Shown: positions 8,043 to 16,287 of the stretch, in pieces
How the letters are laid out: each line of letters opens with the position of its first letter
How positions within the stretch are numbered: position 1 is the first letter of the stretch
Source: Nitratidesulfovibrio sp.
Lineage (GTDB): Bacteria > Desulfobacterota > Desulfovibrionia > Desulfovibrionales > Desulfovibrionaceae
DNA: 64,000 nt
Direction of reading: 5' to 3'
NCBI RefSeq assembly: GCF_040373385.1
Contig: NZ_JBDXXH010000003.1
Span: 62,001 to 126,000, forward strand
Translations under genes and position numbers: made by a program
Notes under the pieces: model-generated
What the model saw: the letters and a program-made list of their open reading frames with translations, nothing else
Databases searched by the model: none
Told to the model about the DNA's origin: nothing

Positions 8043-9488
8043 ATGCGCAGCGCGCAACTTGGACCGTGGCTTCTGGCGGGGCTCATCGTGGGGCCGGTAT
8101 TGGGTTCGGGCATCATCATCCTGCCGCCCGTGGTGCTGGGCGTGGCCGGGCCGTGGGCGCTGCCCGCGTGGCTGGTCATGATTGCAGTCGGGGTGGTGTT
8201 CGGGTTGGTGTTCGGAGAGCTTTCCGTGCTGTTCCCCGGCGATGGGGGTGTTTCCGTGGCGGTGGGGCACGCTTTTGGCCCCGAGGGGCGGCGGTTGGCC
8301 TCGCTGTATCTGGTGGTGGCGGTGCTGTTCGGCCCCGTGGCCGTGCTGCTGACGGGGGTGCGTTACCTGCCGCTGGGCGGGATGCCGCCGGTGGGCGTGG
8401 CCTACGGCCTGCTGCTGGTGTGCGCCGGGCTGATGCTGCGGCAGGTGGCCTCGCTGGGGCGGGTGGCCCTGGTGCTGTCGTCGGTATCGGCAGGGCTGCT
8501 GTTTGCCGGGGGCGTGGCCACGCTGGGCGATGCGGCGGGTACGCTGTGGAAGGGTACGGGGGGGGGAATGGTGGGCGGAATGGCTGCCTTCGCCCTGCCC
8601 GCGCCGGACTGGTCCATGCTGGGGCACGCGCTGTTGCTGCTGTTCTGGATCGTGGTGGGCTGGGAAGTGGTGGGCAACTACAGCGCGGAGGTGCGCAACC
8701 CGCGCCGCACCATCCGCAAGGCGGTCATCCGCGCGCTGGCCGCCGTCACGGCGGTGGATGTGGCCGTGGCCGGGGGCATGCAGTGGCTGGCGGTGCGCAA
8801 CGCGGCACCGGCCCTGGGGAGCGCGCCGGGTGTGATCGGCGCGCCGGGTGCGGTAGACGCCGCTGGCGGCTTCACCGTGCCGCAGGACGGGGTGGCCGCG
8901 CTGCTGACGCCGCTGTTCGGCGCGTGGGGCGGCCCGGTACTGGGGGCGCTTGCGCTGGCCCTGTGCGCCACCACCTACCTGATGTTCGTGGGCGGGGTGG
9001 CGCGTCTGGCCGCATCGCTGGCGGCGGACGGCATCCTGCCCCGCGTGGTGGGGCTGCGGGCCGCTACCGGCGCGCCCGCCGGGGGCATCGGGATGCTGTG
9101 CGGCGCGCACATGGTGGTGCTGGCCGCCGTGGGCCGGGATGTCATCGACGTGACCGGGCTGGTGGCGCTGGCCGACGGCTTTCTGCTGGCCAACGCCCTG
9201 TGCGGCGTGCTGACCGCCGTACGTCTGCTGCGCGGCCCGCTGCGCTGGGGGGCCGCAGGGCTGGCGCTGGTGCTGGGCGCGGTGCTGGCCCATGCCGCGT
9301 GGTGGGTGCTGGGCGTGGTGGCGGGGCTGGCCGTGTGGATGTACCGCGCCCGCGTCCCGCGCATCGGGGGGTGCCTGCGCGCGCTGTGCACGGTGCGGGG
9401 GCTGCGCTGCGTGTGCGAATGGCTGCTGCCCGACCCGCGCCGCACGCCGCTGCATGACGCCCGTTCGGTGGAGCGCTCGCTGAAGTAG
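8043..9488 (+). CDS. APC-superfamily amino acid/polyamine permease
   Basis: A 481-residue integral membrane protein with about 12 hydrophobic segments. Residues about 8-35 (LLAGLIVGPVLGSGIIILPP) carry the glycine-rich unwound helix 1 motif of APC transporters, and EVVGNYSAEVRNPRRTI near 215-230 is the conserved loop after helix 6 in APC permeases. GGAGGG at 8030-8035 places the start at ATG 8043. The permease imports or exchanges a small solute, most likely an amino acid or amine, across the cytoplasmic membrane; the substrate cannot be read from sequence. A divergent LysR gene lies upstream and a bidirectional terminator follows. Confidence 0.82.
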   Translation: MRSAQLGPWLLAGLIVGPVLGSGIIILPPVVLGVAGPWALPAWLVMIAVGVVFGLVFGELSVLFPGDGGVSVAVGHAFGPEGRRLASLYLVVAVLFGPVAVLLTGVRYLPLGGMPPVGVAYGLLLVCAGLMLRQVASLGRVALVLSSVSAGLLFAGGVATLGDAAGTLWKGTGGGMVGGMAAFALPAPDWSMLGHALLLLFWIVVGWEVVGNYSAEVRNPRRTIRKAVIRALAAVTAVDVAVAGGMQWLAVRNAAPALGSAPGVIGAPGAVDAAGGFTVPQDGVAALLTPLFGAWGGPVLGALALALCATTYLMFVGGVARLAASLAADGILPRVVGLRAATGAPAGGIGMLCGAHMVVLAAVGRDVIDVTGLVALADGFLLANALCGVLTAVRLLRGPLRWGAAGLALVLGAVLAHAAWWVLGVVAGLAVWMYRARVPRIGGCLRALCTVRGLRCVCEWLLPDPRRTPLHDARSVERSLK

Positions 9489-9550
9489 GCGGGGGACGAG
9501 GCGGGCGATGTTGCCCGATGTCCGGCGGTTTGCCACGCGAGAGCGAGGGA

Positions 9551-9589
9551 AACGAAAAAGGGGAGGCCCATGGGCCTCCCCTTTCGTTT
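9551..9589. terminator. Bidirectional terminator between the permease and cydB
   Basis: A nearly perfect palindrome: AACGAAA-A-AGGGGAGGCCCA (9551-9570) faces TGGGCCTCCCC-TTTCGTT (9571-9588). T-rich tracts flank it on either strand, so it can end transcripts of the rightward permease and the leftward cydB. Confidence 0.85.
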
Positions 9590-9663
9590 GCAGTGCCTTG
9601 CGTCCTTTGCCCTGCCATTGGCTATCTGCCGCAGGCCAACGGACAAAAAGACCATGTAGAGCC

Positions 9664-10689
9664 TTAGTAGGCGTGCTCGTCTTCCAGATCCTCGTCGGTG
9701 ATCTTGTGGGTGAACACGGAGTACACCCACGCCTGGTACGCCAGCACGATGGGCACGAAGATCACTACCACGGTGAGCATGATCTTGAGCGTCAGCGGGC
9801 TGGACGCGCCGTTGGCGATGGTGACGCTGAAGGCCGGGTCCATGCTCGACGGCAAGAGCGCCGGGTACATGCCGAACACCCCGAAGAAGGTCACGCACAC
9901 GATGAACACCGCGTTGCACACCCAGGCCATGCCCACCGAGTTGGAGGCGATGAAGAACCGGGTGGTCAGCAGCGAGGCCACGGCCAGAATGGGGAACACC
10001 AGCAGCGGCGGCAGCTTCATGTAGTTGACGTACAGGTTGGTGTACACGGCGGTGGCCGCCAGAAAGGCCAGCGCGGCGCACAGCAGCAGCGGCCAGATGC
10101 CGCGCGCCAGGGCCACGGCCCGGTCGTGCAGCTCGCCGGTGGACTTGATGCCCATCCACAGCGCGCCGTGCAGGGCGAACATCAGCACGAAGAACACGCC
10201 GCCCAGCAGGCCATACGGGTTCAGCAGCTTCAGCAGGTTGCCGTGGTACACGCCGTTGCCGTCGATGGGGATGCCCATGAACAGGTTGGCGAAGGCCACG
10301 CCGAACAGCAGCGCGGGCACGAAGTTGCCCAGAAACTGGAACACGTCCCACACCTTGCGCCAGCGGGGGTTGTCGATCTTGTTGCGGAACTCGAAGGACA
10401 CCGCGCGGAAGATCAGCGCGAAAAGCAGGATGAGCAGCGGCGCGTACAGCGCGCTGAACATCACCGCGTAGGCCTTGGGAAACGCGGCGAAGGTGACGCC
10501 ACCGGCGGTGATCAGCCACACCTCGTTGCCGTCCCAGAACGGCCCCGCAGCGTTATAGATGGTACGGCGTTCGGTCTCGTTGCGTGCGGCGAAGGGCAGC
10601 AGGGTGCCCATGCCGAAGTCGAAACCGTCAAGGACGAAGTATACGGCCCACAACAGGCCCCACAGGACGAACCAGATTGTCTCCAACAT
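9664..10689 (-). CDS. cydB: Cytochrome bd quinol oxidase subunit II
   Basis: A 341-residue membrane protein beginning MLETIWFVLWGLLWAVYFVLDGFDFGMG, the CydB signature, followed by GPFWDGNEVWLITAGG. About eight transmembrane segments are visible and the C-terminus is acidic. With CydA it forms the membrane-bound bd oxidase, which reduces oxygen to water with electrons from menaquinol. In sulfate reducers this protects the cell at low oxygen. It starts 54 bases downstream of the cydA stop and shares its transcript; the palindrome at 9551-9589 ends the operon. Confidence 0.95.
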   Translation of the reverse strand: MLETIWFVLWGLLWAVYFVLDGFDFGMGTLLPFAARNETERRTIYNAAGPFWDGNEVWLITAGGVTFAAFPKAYAVMFSALYAPLLILLFALIFRAVSFEFRNKIDNPRWRKVWDVFQFLGNFVPALLFGVAFANLFMGIPIDGNGVYHGNLLKLLNPYGLLGGVFFVLMFALHGALWMGIKSTGELHDRAVALARGIWPLLLCAALAFLAATAVYTNLYVNYMKLPPLLVFPILAVASLLTTRFFIASNSVGMAWVCNAVFIVCVTFFGVFGMYPALLPSSMDPAFSVTIANGASSPLTLKIMLTVVVIFVPIVLAYQAWVYSVFTHKITDEDLEDEHAY

Positions 10690-10743
10690 GTTTCCGATCC
10701 TCTCGGTTAGCTGTTCATGCGGCTATGCGGCACGTCGTGCGGG

Positions 10744-12045
10744 CTAGGCAGCGGGGCCTTTGCGCGCGTACTTGCGAAGCAGGTAGATGTCGAGCACGCC
10801 GAGCAGGGTGTATACCGCCCCGAACGCCAGCAGCGATACGGCAACGGACGAGGCGGGCACCGGCGATACCGCGTCGGTGGTGCGCATCATGCCGTACACG
10901 ATCCACGGCTGGCGGCCTATTTCGGCCACGGCCCACCCGGCCATGATGGCCACGTAGGGCAGCGGGATGGCCCAGGGCAGCGCCTTCAGCAGCCACTGCT
11001 TGTCCTGCAGGCGGTTGCGGAACAGGAAGGCGGCACCCGCCAGCAGCGGGAACAGCGTGCCAAGGCCCACCATCAGGCGGAAGTTCAGGAAGGTCAGCAG
11101 CACGGGCGGGCGGTCTTCCTTGGGGAAGTCCTTCAGGCCCTTCACTTCGGCCGAGGGATCGTTGAAGGCCAGCAGGCTGAGCACGCCGGGAATGCCGAAG
11201 GCCTGGATGGAATTGCCCTCCGCGCTTTCATTGGGCACGGCCAGCAGGTACATGGGCGCGGACTTCTGGGTTTCCCAGTGCGATTCCATGGCCGCCAGCT
11301 TGGCGGGTTGCAGCTCGGCCACGGTGTTGCCGTGGTTGTGCCCCTGCACCGCCACCAGAAGGGCCAGCACCAGGGTGAACCCGGCGGCCAGCCTGAACGA
11401 GCGATTGAAGAAATCCTCTTCGTTGCGGCGCAAGAGGTGCCAGGCAGAGATGCCCAGCACGAAGAAGCCCGCCAGCATCCACGAGGCGAACATGTTGTGG
11501 AAGAACTGGCCCCATGCGTAGGGGTTGCTGAGCACGGTGAAGAAGTTGTCCAGTTCCGCACGGTTGTTGCGGATCACGTAGCCCACGGGGTTCTGCATCC
11601 AGCCGTTGGCCAGGATGATCCACAGGCCGGACAGGTTGGAGGCAAACGCCACGGCCCAGATGGCGAACAGGTGCATCTTTTTGGACACGCGCTCCCACCC
11701 GAACACCCACACGGCCAGGAAGGTGGATTCCAGGAAGAAGGCCAGGGTGGCTTCTATGGCCAGCAGCGAACCGAAGATGTCACCCACGTATTCCGAGTAG
11801 CGGGACCAGTTGGTGCCGAACTGGAATTCCAGGGTGATGCCGGTGACAACGCCAAGGGTGAAGTTGATCAGGAACAACTTGCCCCAGAACTTGGCCATGC
11901 GTTTGTAGGTTTCGTTTCCGGTGCGGTAGTGGAGGGTCTGCATGACCGCGATGAGCACCGAAAGGCCCAGTGTCAGCGGCACGAAAATGAAATGGAAGAA
12001 AACGGCCACCGCGAACTGCAGCCGTGACAGCATGACGACATCCAT
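10744..12045 (-). CDS. cydA: Cytochrome bd quinol oxidase subunit I
   Basis: A 433-residue subunit with nine or so membrane segments. The haem-ligand region FHFIFVPLTLG (H18) is at the N-terminus, GWMQNPVG and HNMFASWMLAGFF lie mid-protein, and GRQPWIVYGMMRTTDAVSP near residue 380 is the diagnostic C-terminal block. The periplasmic Q-loop is short, as in the 'short' bd class. AAAGGGGG just before ATG 12045 fixes the start; an upstream in-frame ATG at 12255 would add 70 unconserved residues. It carries haems b558, b595 and d and the quinol site. CydX-like or cydCD genes are not visible here. Confidence 0.95.
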   Translation of the reverse strand: MDVVMLSRLQFAVAVFFHFIFVPLTLGLSVLIAVMQTLHYRTGNETYKRMAKFWGKLFLINFTLGVVTGITLEFQFGTNWSRYSEYVGDIFGSLLAIEATLAFFLESTFLAVWVFGWERVSKKMHLFAIWAVAFASNLSGLWIILANGWMQNPVGYVIRNNRAELDNFFTVLSNPYAWGQFFHNMFASWMLAGFFVLGISAWHLLRRNEEDFFNRSFRLAAGFTLVLALLVAVQGHNHGNTVAELQPAKLAAMESHWETQKSAPMYLLAVPNESAEGNSIQAFGIPGVLSLLAFNDPSAEVKGLKDFPKEDRPPVLLTFLNFRLMVGLGTLFPLLAGAAFLFRNRLQDKQWLLKALPWAIPLPYVAIMAGWAVAEIGRQPWIVYGMMRTTDAVSPVPASSVAVSLLAFGAVYTLLGVLDIYLLRKYARKGPAA

Positions 12046-12253
12046 GCTTTCCCCCTTTGCGGGTCCGGCGGTGTGACCGCCCGGAAGCCCGGCAAGGTTA
12101 AACGGTGAAATCGGCGCGCCGCCCGGTCTGCTTCCGCCGAAGGCCGGACGACGTGTGCGCATCAAGCGATAATGGTTGCTACTACCACTTTCCTGCCAAT
12201 ATGCAAGCATGGTGGAAGAATTTTTACACGCGCTGACGGAAGGGACTGTACGC

Positions 12254-12283
12254 AATCTAGCATGGTTGCGGAGAAACTGTCAG
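12254..12283 (-). promoter_or_regulatory. Candidate sigma-70 promoter upstream of cydAB
   Basis: Reading leftward: CTGACA (12283-12278), 18 bases, TAGATT (12259-12254), about 210 bases ahead of the cydA ATG. The match is moderate. The 541-base gap 12046-12586 holds this candidate and the tandem repeat at 12319-12381; I see no gene in it. Confidence 0.35.
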
Positions 12284-12318
12284 CAAAAAATGCATGGCGG
12301 CGGCAAGTTGGCGGTGCT

Positions 12319-12381
12319 GGCCGGTTTGCGGGGCGGGATGGCCGGTTTGCGGGGCGGGATGGCCGGTTTGCGGGGCGGGAT
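12319..12381. repeat. Three perfect 21-bp tandem repeats
   Basis: Three back-to-back identical copies of a 21-base unit (GGCCGGTTTGCGGGGC plus GGGAT) occupy 12319-12339, 12340-12360 and 12361-12381. They lie between the 3' end of modA and the cydA promoter region. There are no spacers, so this is not a CRISPR array. The unit length of two helical turns would suit a protein-binding array, but slippage expansion is equally possible. Confidence 0.85.
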
Positions 12382-12586
12382 GAGCGGTGCGGACGGGCAG
12401 GGGGAAGGGGCAGGCCGGGCGGGTGTGCGCAGGCACGGGGGCGAGTCGTGCGGATGTGCCCGCACTGCCCGTAGCAGGCAGGGAACATTTCGGGCATGCG
12501 CCATGCCCTCATGCGCAACGGGCGCCGACCGCATGGTCGACGCCCGTTGCTGTCGGCGGGGGAATTCGGGCAATCGGAATTACGGG

Positions 12587-13384
12587 CTACGGCTTGCCGA
12601 AGCCGTACTTGTCCAGCACGGCCATGCCTTCGGGGCCGGTGACGTACTTGATGAACGCGGCGGCGGTGGCCTTGTCCTTGGAGCCGGACAGGACGGCAAT
12701 GGGGTAGGTGATGGGGGCGTGGCCCTTGACGGTGGCCACCACCTTCACCTTGTCGCCCGCGATCTTGGCGTCGGTCATGTACACGAAGCCCGCTTCGGCC
12801 TCGCCGCGCGCCACGTAGTCCAGGGCCTGGCGCACGCTTTCGGCCAGCACGGCCTTGCCGGAGATGGCGTCCCACGAACCGGCGGCGGTCAGCGCGGCCT
12901 TGGTGTAGCGGCCCACGGGCACGGAATCGGGGTTGCCCACGGCGATGCGGGTGACATTGGCCTTCTTCAGGTCGTCCACGCCCGCGATGGCCAACTTGGA
13001 ATCGGCGGGCACGATGAGCACCAGGCTGTTGGACACGAAGTCGATGCGGGTGGCCACGTCGATGAGCTTGCTTTCCACGGCCTTGTCCATGGTGGCCTGG
13101 TCGGCGGAGGCAAAGATGTCCACCGGCGCCCCTTCCTGCATCTGCTTCAGCAGCGGGCCGGACGCGGCGAAGTTGGTCTGCACCTTGCTGCCGGGGGTGG
13201 CCTTTTCGAACATGCCCTTGATGTCGGTGAAGGCGTTGGTCAGGCTGGCGGCGGCGGACACGGTGATCTCGCCCGCCTGGGCGGCGAGGGGGGCGCAGAC
13301 CAGTGCGGCGCAGACCAGTGCGGTGGGGATCAGTGCGGCAAGAACGCGGCGGCCGGTGCGAAGCGGACGGAAACCGGAAATCAT
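12587..13384 (-). CDS. modA: Molybdate/tungstate ABC transporter, periplasmic binding protein
   Basis: A 265-residue protein with a Sec signal peptide (RRVLAALIPTALVCAALVCAPLAAQA) and a mature start at about GEITVSAAASLTNAFTDIKG, the ModA oxyanion-binding motif. Further blocks FAASGPLLKQMQEGAPVDIFASADQATMD and GFVYMTDAK are typical. GGAGG precedes ATG 13384. It captures molybdate or tungstate in the periplasm and hands it to ModBC, encoded 3.7 kb away at 16288-17768. The start overlaps the trmO stop by four bases (ATGA), so the two are co-transcribed. Confidence 0.95.
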   Translation of the reverse strand: MISGFRPLRTGRRVLAALIPTALVCAALVCAPLAAQAGEITVSAAASLTNAFTDIKGMFEKATPGSKVQTNFAASGPLLKQMQEGAPVDIFASADQATMDKAVESKLIDVATRIDFVSNSLVLIVPADSKLAIAGVDDLKKANVTRIAVGNPDSVPVGRYTKAALTAAGSWDAISGKAVLAESVRQALDYVARGEAEAGFVYMTDAKIAGDKVKVVATVKGHAPITYPIAVLSGSKDKATAAAFIKYVTGPEGMAVLDKYGFGKP

Positions 13385-14307
13385 GAGGCGCCTCCTGTCT
13401 GAGGTTGAGTGGTGTCTGCGGGGACGAAACGGTCGTCGGCCCTGCACTGCACGGCATTGTCCGCCACGGTGGCGAACCAGCCCGTCCTGTCGGCATCCCA
13501 TACGTCAAAGGTGGGGACGTACGGCTTGATGTCCAGCACCGGGGTGCCATCCAGCATGTCCACGTTTTCCACGTGCAGCCGGTTACCGGTGATGCCGGTA
13601 AGCCGCAGGACGGAAATGCCGATGGGGTTGGGCCTGCGGGGCGAGCGGGTGGCGAACACGCCGTGCTCGTCGTTGTCCAGGAAGGGCTTCACGAGAAGGG
13701 TGAAGCCCTTGCATTCGTGCAGGTGGTAAATGACCAGAAGGTGCGAAAAGCCTTCGATGTCGGCGAGGCCGTCGGCGAATTCGGGCAGCACGTCGATGCT
13801 GCCCGCCACGCCCTGGGCGCCCACGGGCTGGATGGGCATGCCGCGCACGTTGGTGAACGGGGTGCGCATGTGGGCCACAGGCGCGTAGGAAATGTGTTGG
13901 GCGTGCGGATCGTCTGCGGGATCGTCTGCCCGAGTGTCTGCCCGAGTGTCTGCCCGAGTTTCTGGGGGACGGGGCGCGGCGTGGGCGGCCACCGGGCCGT
14001 GCAGCAGGTGCAGCGCCGTCGCCGTGGCCAGCAGGGCCACCCCGGCCTCCGGTTCCGGCCACAGCAGGGGCACGCCCAGCCCGGCCAGCATCAGGGCCAG
14101 CGGACCGCCGCACAGTTCGCGCAGGCGCAGGCGCATGGCAGCGCCGCGTCCCGTTGCCAACCCCAGTTCGCCGTCATGGGCGTTGCCGCGCGGCGAGCGG
14201 CCCCCCTCGAAGGCCAGCAGCACGGCCAGAGCGGCCAGCGCAAGCAACAGCAAGGACAGCACGGGAACAAGCACGGCGGGCAGGGAGGACGCGAAGGGCA
14301 TGGGCAT
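13381..14307 (-). CDS. trmO: TrmO/TsaA-like tRNA methyltransferase domain with N-terminal membrane segments
   Basis: A 308-residue fusion. The C-terminal about 170 residues are a TrmO (TsaA/YaeB, UPF0066) domain: SPRRPNPIGISVLRL and LDGTPVLDIKPYVPTFD are its SAM-binding signatures. In other bacteria TrmO methylates N6-threonylcarbamoyladenosine 37 of tRNA. The first about 110 residues contain two or three hydrophobic segments (VLVPVLSLLLLALAALAVLL, then PLALMLAGLGVPLLW) and a linker with a 12-base tandem repeat encoding ADTR units. Codon use is consistently coding through both parts. The start is uncertain (ATG 14307 or 14301, weak ribosome site). It overlaps modA by four bases. A tRNA-modifying domain tied to a molybdate operon is odd; the membrane part may be a separate sensory or anchoring module. 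Confidence 0.75.
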   Translation of the reverse strand: MPMPFASSLPAVLVPVLSLLLLALAALAVLLAFEGGRSPRGNAHDGELGLATGRGAAMRLRLRELCGGPLALMLAGLGVPLLWPEPEAGVALLATATALHLLHGPVAAHAAPRPPETRADTRADTRADDPADDPHAQHISYAPVAHMRTPFTNVRGMPIQPVGAQGVAGSIDVLPEFADGLADIEGFSHLLVIYHLHECKGFTLLVKPFLDNDEHGVFATRSPRRPNPIGISVLRLTGITGNRLHVENVDMLDGTPVLDIKPYVPTFDVWDADRTGWFATVADNAVQCRADDRFVPADTTQPQTGGAS

Positions 14308-14510
14308 CTCGTCGATGGCGCAGGTAAGCCGGAGAAGCAGCCCGCCCTGCGGATGCCGGTGCAGCATTCCGGACGGGGCATGAAGGCGGCACGGAGGTGC
14401 CGGCCCGGTGCGCATTCCGGGCCGGACCTCGTCGGGGCACCGGTGCGGCAGGCACGTGCGACCGGGCTCCTTCCATCTTCCGGGTAGTCTTTGCCCGGGC
14501 AGCACGCAAT

Positions 14511-14537
14511 ACGGTCACCTGGGTTGTTTTTTTCGTG
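14511..14537 (+). promoter_or_regulatory. Candidate TunR operator in the tunR / trmO-modA divergent region
   Basis: ACGGTCACC (14511-14519), 8 bases, TTTTTTCGTG (14528-14537). The identical arrangement occurs upstream of modB at 17810-17836 on the other strand. Such a long bipartite element fits the roughly 30-bp binding motif described for TunR regulators. It sits 82 bases before tunR. The 312-base gap 14308-14619 shows no other feature. Confidence 0.75.
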
Positions 14538-14619
14538 ACTGTGTTCCCTTTCCGGCCAAAACCGACCAAGACTTCCGGCAGGGTAGCGGCGGCAACGACA
14601 CCGCGGAGGCAGAACGACC

Positions 14620-16005
14620 ATGCATGCTCCTTTGGCCGGTATCGTCGGCGCACTGGACGAGACACAACTGGAACTGATGCGGGCCTGCATCGAACGGGAA
14701 CTGGAGGCGCGGCTTAACGGCGGCGTATCCGGCACACTCGCGGAATCCGGCGTATCTGGTGCGTCAGGCGTATCAGGCATGTCAGGCGCATCAGGCATGT
14801 CAGGCGCAGGCTGCGTGGGCGCGGACCCCCTGGGCGCGGCAACGCTGCACTCCATCGTCACCGCGTTGTCCGGCGTATCGGGCATGAGCGGCCCCACCGC
14901 CTGCCCGCACGGTGCCGCCCGGAACGGTGACGACGGCGCCCATCCCCGACCCGCACCGCAGGGGGGCAAGGATGTTCCCTGCCCTGCCCAGAGCTTCGAG
15001 GTGCCGGAAGGGGTCAAGCACCTTACGTCCGAACAGCTCGACGAGCTGACGGTAACCTTCCTTGCCTGGTTCGGCGCGGCCACCACGCCGGTGCAGCGCC
15101 GTTCGCGCGGGCGTCTGTGGGTGGCCTTTCTGATGATGCGCCACGGCGCGCTGCGGCTTGGCGAGGTGCTGGCCCTGGATGATGCCGCCGACCTTGACCC
15201 GGTGCGGCAGCAGGTTATCGTGCGCGGGCATGGCGGGCGCGAAATCCAGTTGCCCGGCCCGGTCATGCGCGAGGTGCAGCGGGTGCTGGACGACCCCATG
15301 ATGTTCGGGCTGCGCGGGCGGGTATTCCGCATGGATCAGGGCTACGTGCGCCGCAAGTTCTACGAGCGTGCGGCGGAATGCTCCATTCCCAAGGAATACC
15401 TGAACCCGCGTGTCATCCGGCATTCGCGGGCAGTGGAGCTTTTGCGCGGCGGCGTGCCGCTGAAGATCGTGCAGGGCATCCTGGGCCACCAGAGCATGAA
15501 CCAGACGGCCAACTACCTGCGTTTTTCGGACGATGACGTACGGCGCATCGTGCATCATTACCTGAACAAGGAGACCCGGATGAAGACCAGCGCACGCAAC
15601 GCGTTCACCGGCAGGGTCACGTCCGTCGTCAAGGACGGGCTGCTGGTGGAGGTGGAACTGACCACCAACAGCGGGCTGAAGGTGGTTTCGGTTATTACCG
15701 AGGAAAGCGCCCAGAACCTTGGGGTGAGCACCGGCAAGGTGATGACCGCCACGGTGAAGGCGCCGTGGGTGATCCTGGCCCGTGAGGAAAACCGCCTGAA
15801 GACCAGCGCCCGCAACCGCTACGCGGGCAAGGTGGCGCGGGTGAACCTTTCCGAGATAGCCGCCGAGGTGGTGGTGGACCTGCCGGAAGGCACCACCGTG
15901 TGCGCCCTGCTGACCGTGGAAAGCGTGAAGGCGCTGGACCTTGCGCCGGGCATCGACATTCTGGTGATGTTCAAGGCGTTCTCGGTGATCCTGAACGTGG
16001 AATAG
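14620..16005 (+). CDS. tunR: TunR-type molybdate/tungstate-responsive regulator (recombinase-like domain + two TOBE domains)
   Basis: A 461-residue protein. Residues about 130-315 resemble XerC/XerD tyrosine recombinases: R179 in GALRLGEVLAL, the IRHSRA block near 266-271, GHQS with H290 and the nucleophile-position Y299 in TANYLRFS. The first histidine of the recombinase HxLRH motif is arginine here (PRVIRH), so catalysis is doubtful. Two TOBE/Mop domains follow, starting near 321 and 395, each opening with KTSARN; these bind molybdate or tungstate. This architecture is the TunR family of sulfate reducers, in which the recombinase fold serves as DNA-binding domain. A linker at about 35-65 is built from Gly-Val/Met/Ala-Ser triplets. 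It lies divergent to trmO-modA and convergent to modBC, its expected targets. Confidence 0.88.
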   Translation: MHAPLAGIVGALDETQLELMRACIERELEARLNGGVSGTLAESGVSGASGVSGMSGASGMSGAGCVGADPLGAATLHSIVTALSGVSGMSGPTACPHGAARNGDDGAHPRPAPQGGKDVPCPAQSFEVPEGVKHLTSEQLDELTVTFLAWFGAATTPVQRRSRGRLWVAFLMMRHGALRLGEVLALDDAADLDPVRQQVIVRGHGGREIQLPGPVMREVQRVLDDPMMFGLRGRVFRMDQGYVRRKFYERAAECSIPKEYLNPRVIRHSRAVELLRGGVPLKIVQGILGHQSMNQTANYLRFSDDDVRRIVHHYLNKETRMKTSARNAFTGRVTSVVKDGLLVEVELTTNSGLKVVSVITEESAQNLGVSTGKVMTATVKAPWVILAREENRLKTSARNRYAGKVARVNLSEIAAEVVVDLPEGTTVCALLTVESVKALDLAPGIDILVMFKAFSVILNVE

Positions 16006-16090
16006 CCTGGCGAAACGCCCTGTGTGCGGGCATGCCGTGTGAGCATGACATGTAGGCATGGTCTGCGGGTGGCATGCCGCCCGCCTGCGG

Positions 16091-16126
16091 AAAGCGCTGC
16101 CGTCCCCGAGGGGGCGGCGGCGCTTT
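16091..16126 (+). terminator. Hairpin terminator after tunR
   Basis: AAAGCGC (16091-16097) pairs with GCGCTTT (16120-16126), with further G/C pairing inside the stem. It lies in the 282-base gap between the convergent tunR and modC genes, which shows no gene. Confidence 0.5.
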
Positions 16127-16287
16127 CACATGGAGGGGCGGACGGGGGGACAGATGGGCGAATGGTACCCGATGGCCCGTGACTGCCGGACGCGCGAGGC
16201 GGCGCGCCGGGTGAAACCCGCCAGGCCATGTTGACGCGCATGGCCTGGCGGGAAAGGTGGCGGAAAGAGCGGATGGCCTGGGTGCTG

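Noticed and set aside
6809..9457. Very long rightward open frames over the LysR/permease genes, and similar long frames opposite the hybrid kinase, purL and cydAB
   Set aside because: They are shadows of GC-rich genes on the other strand or frame: Gly/Arg/Ala-rich, no recognisable domain and no ribosome site.
12319..12381. CRISPR array at the 21-bp repeats
   Set aside because: The units are directly adjacent with no spacers, and no cas genes are present.
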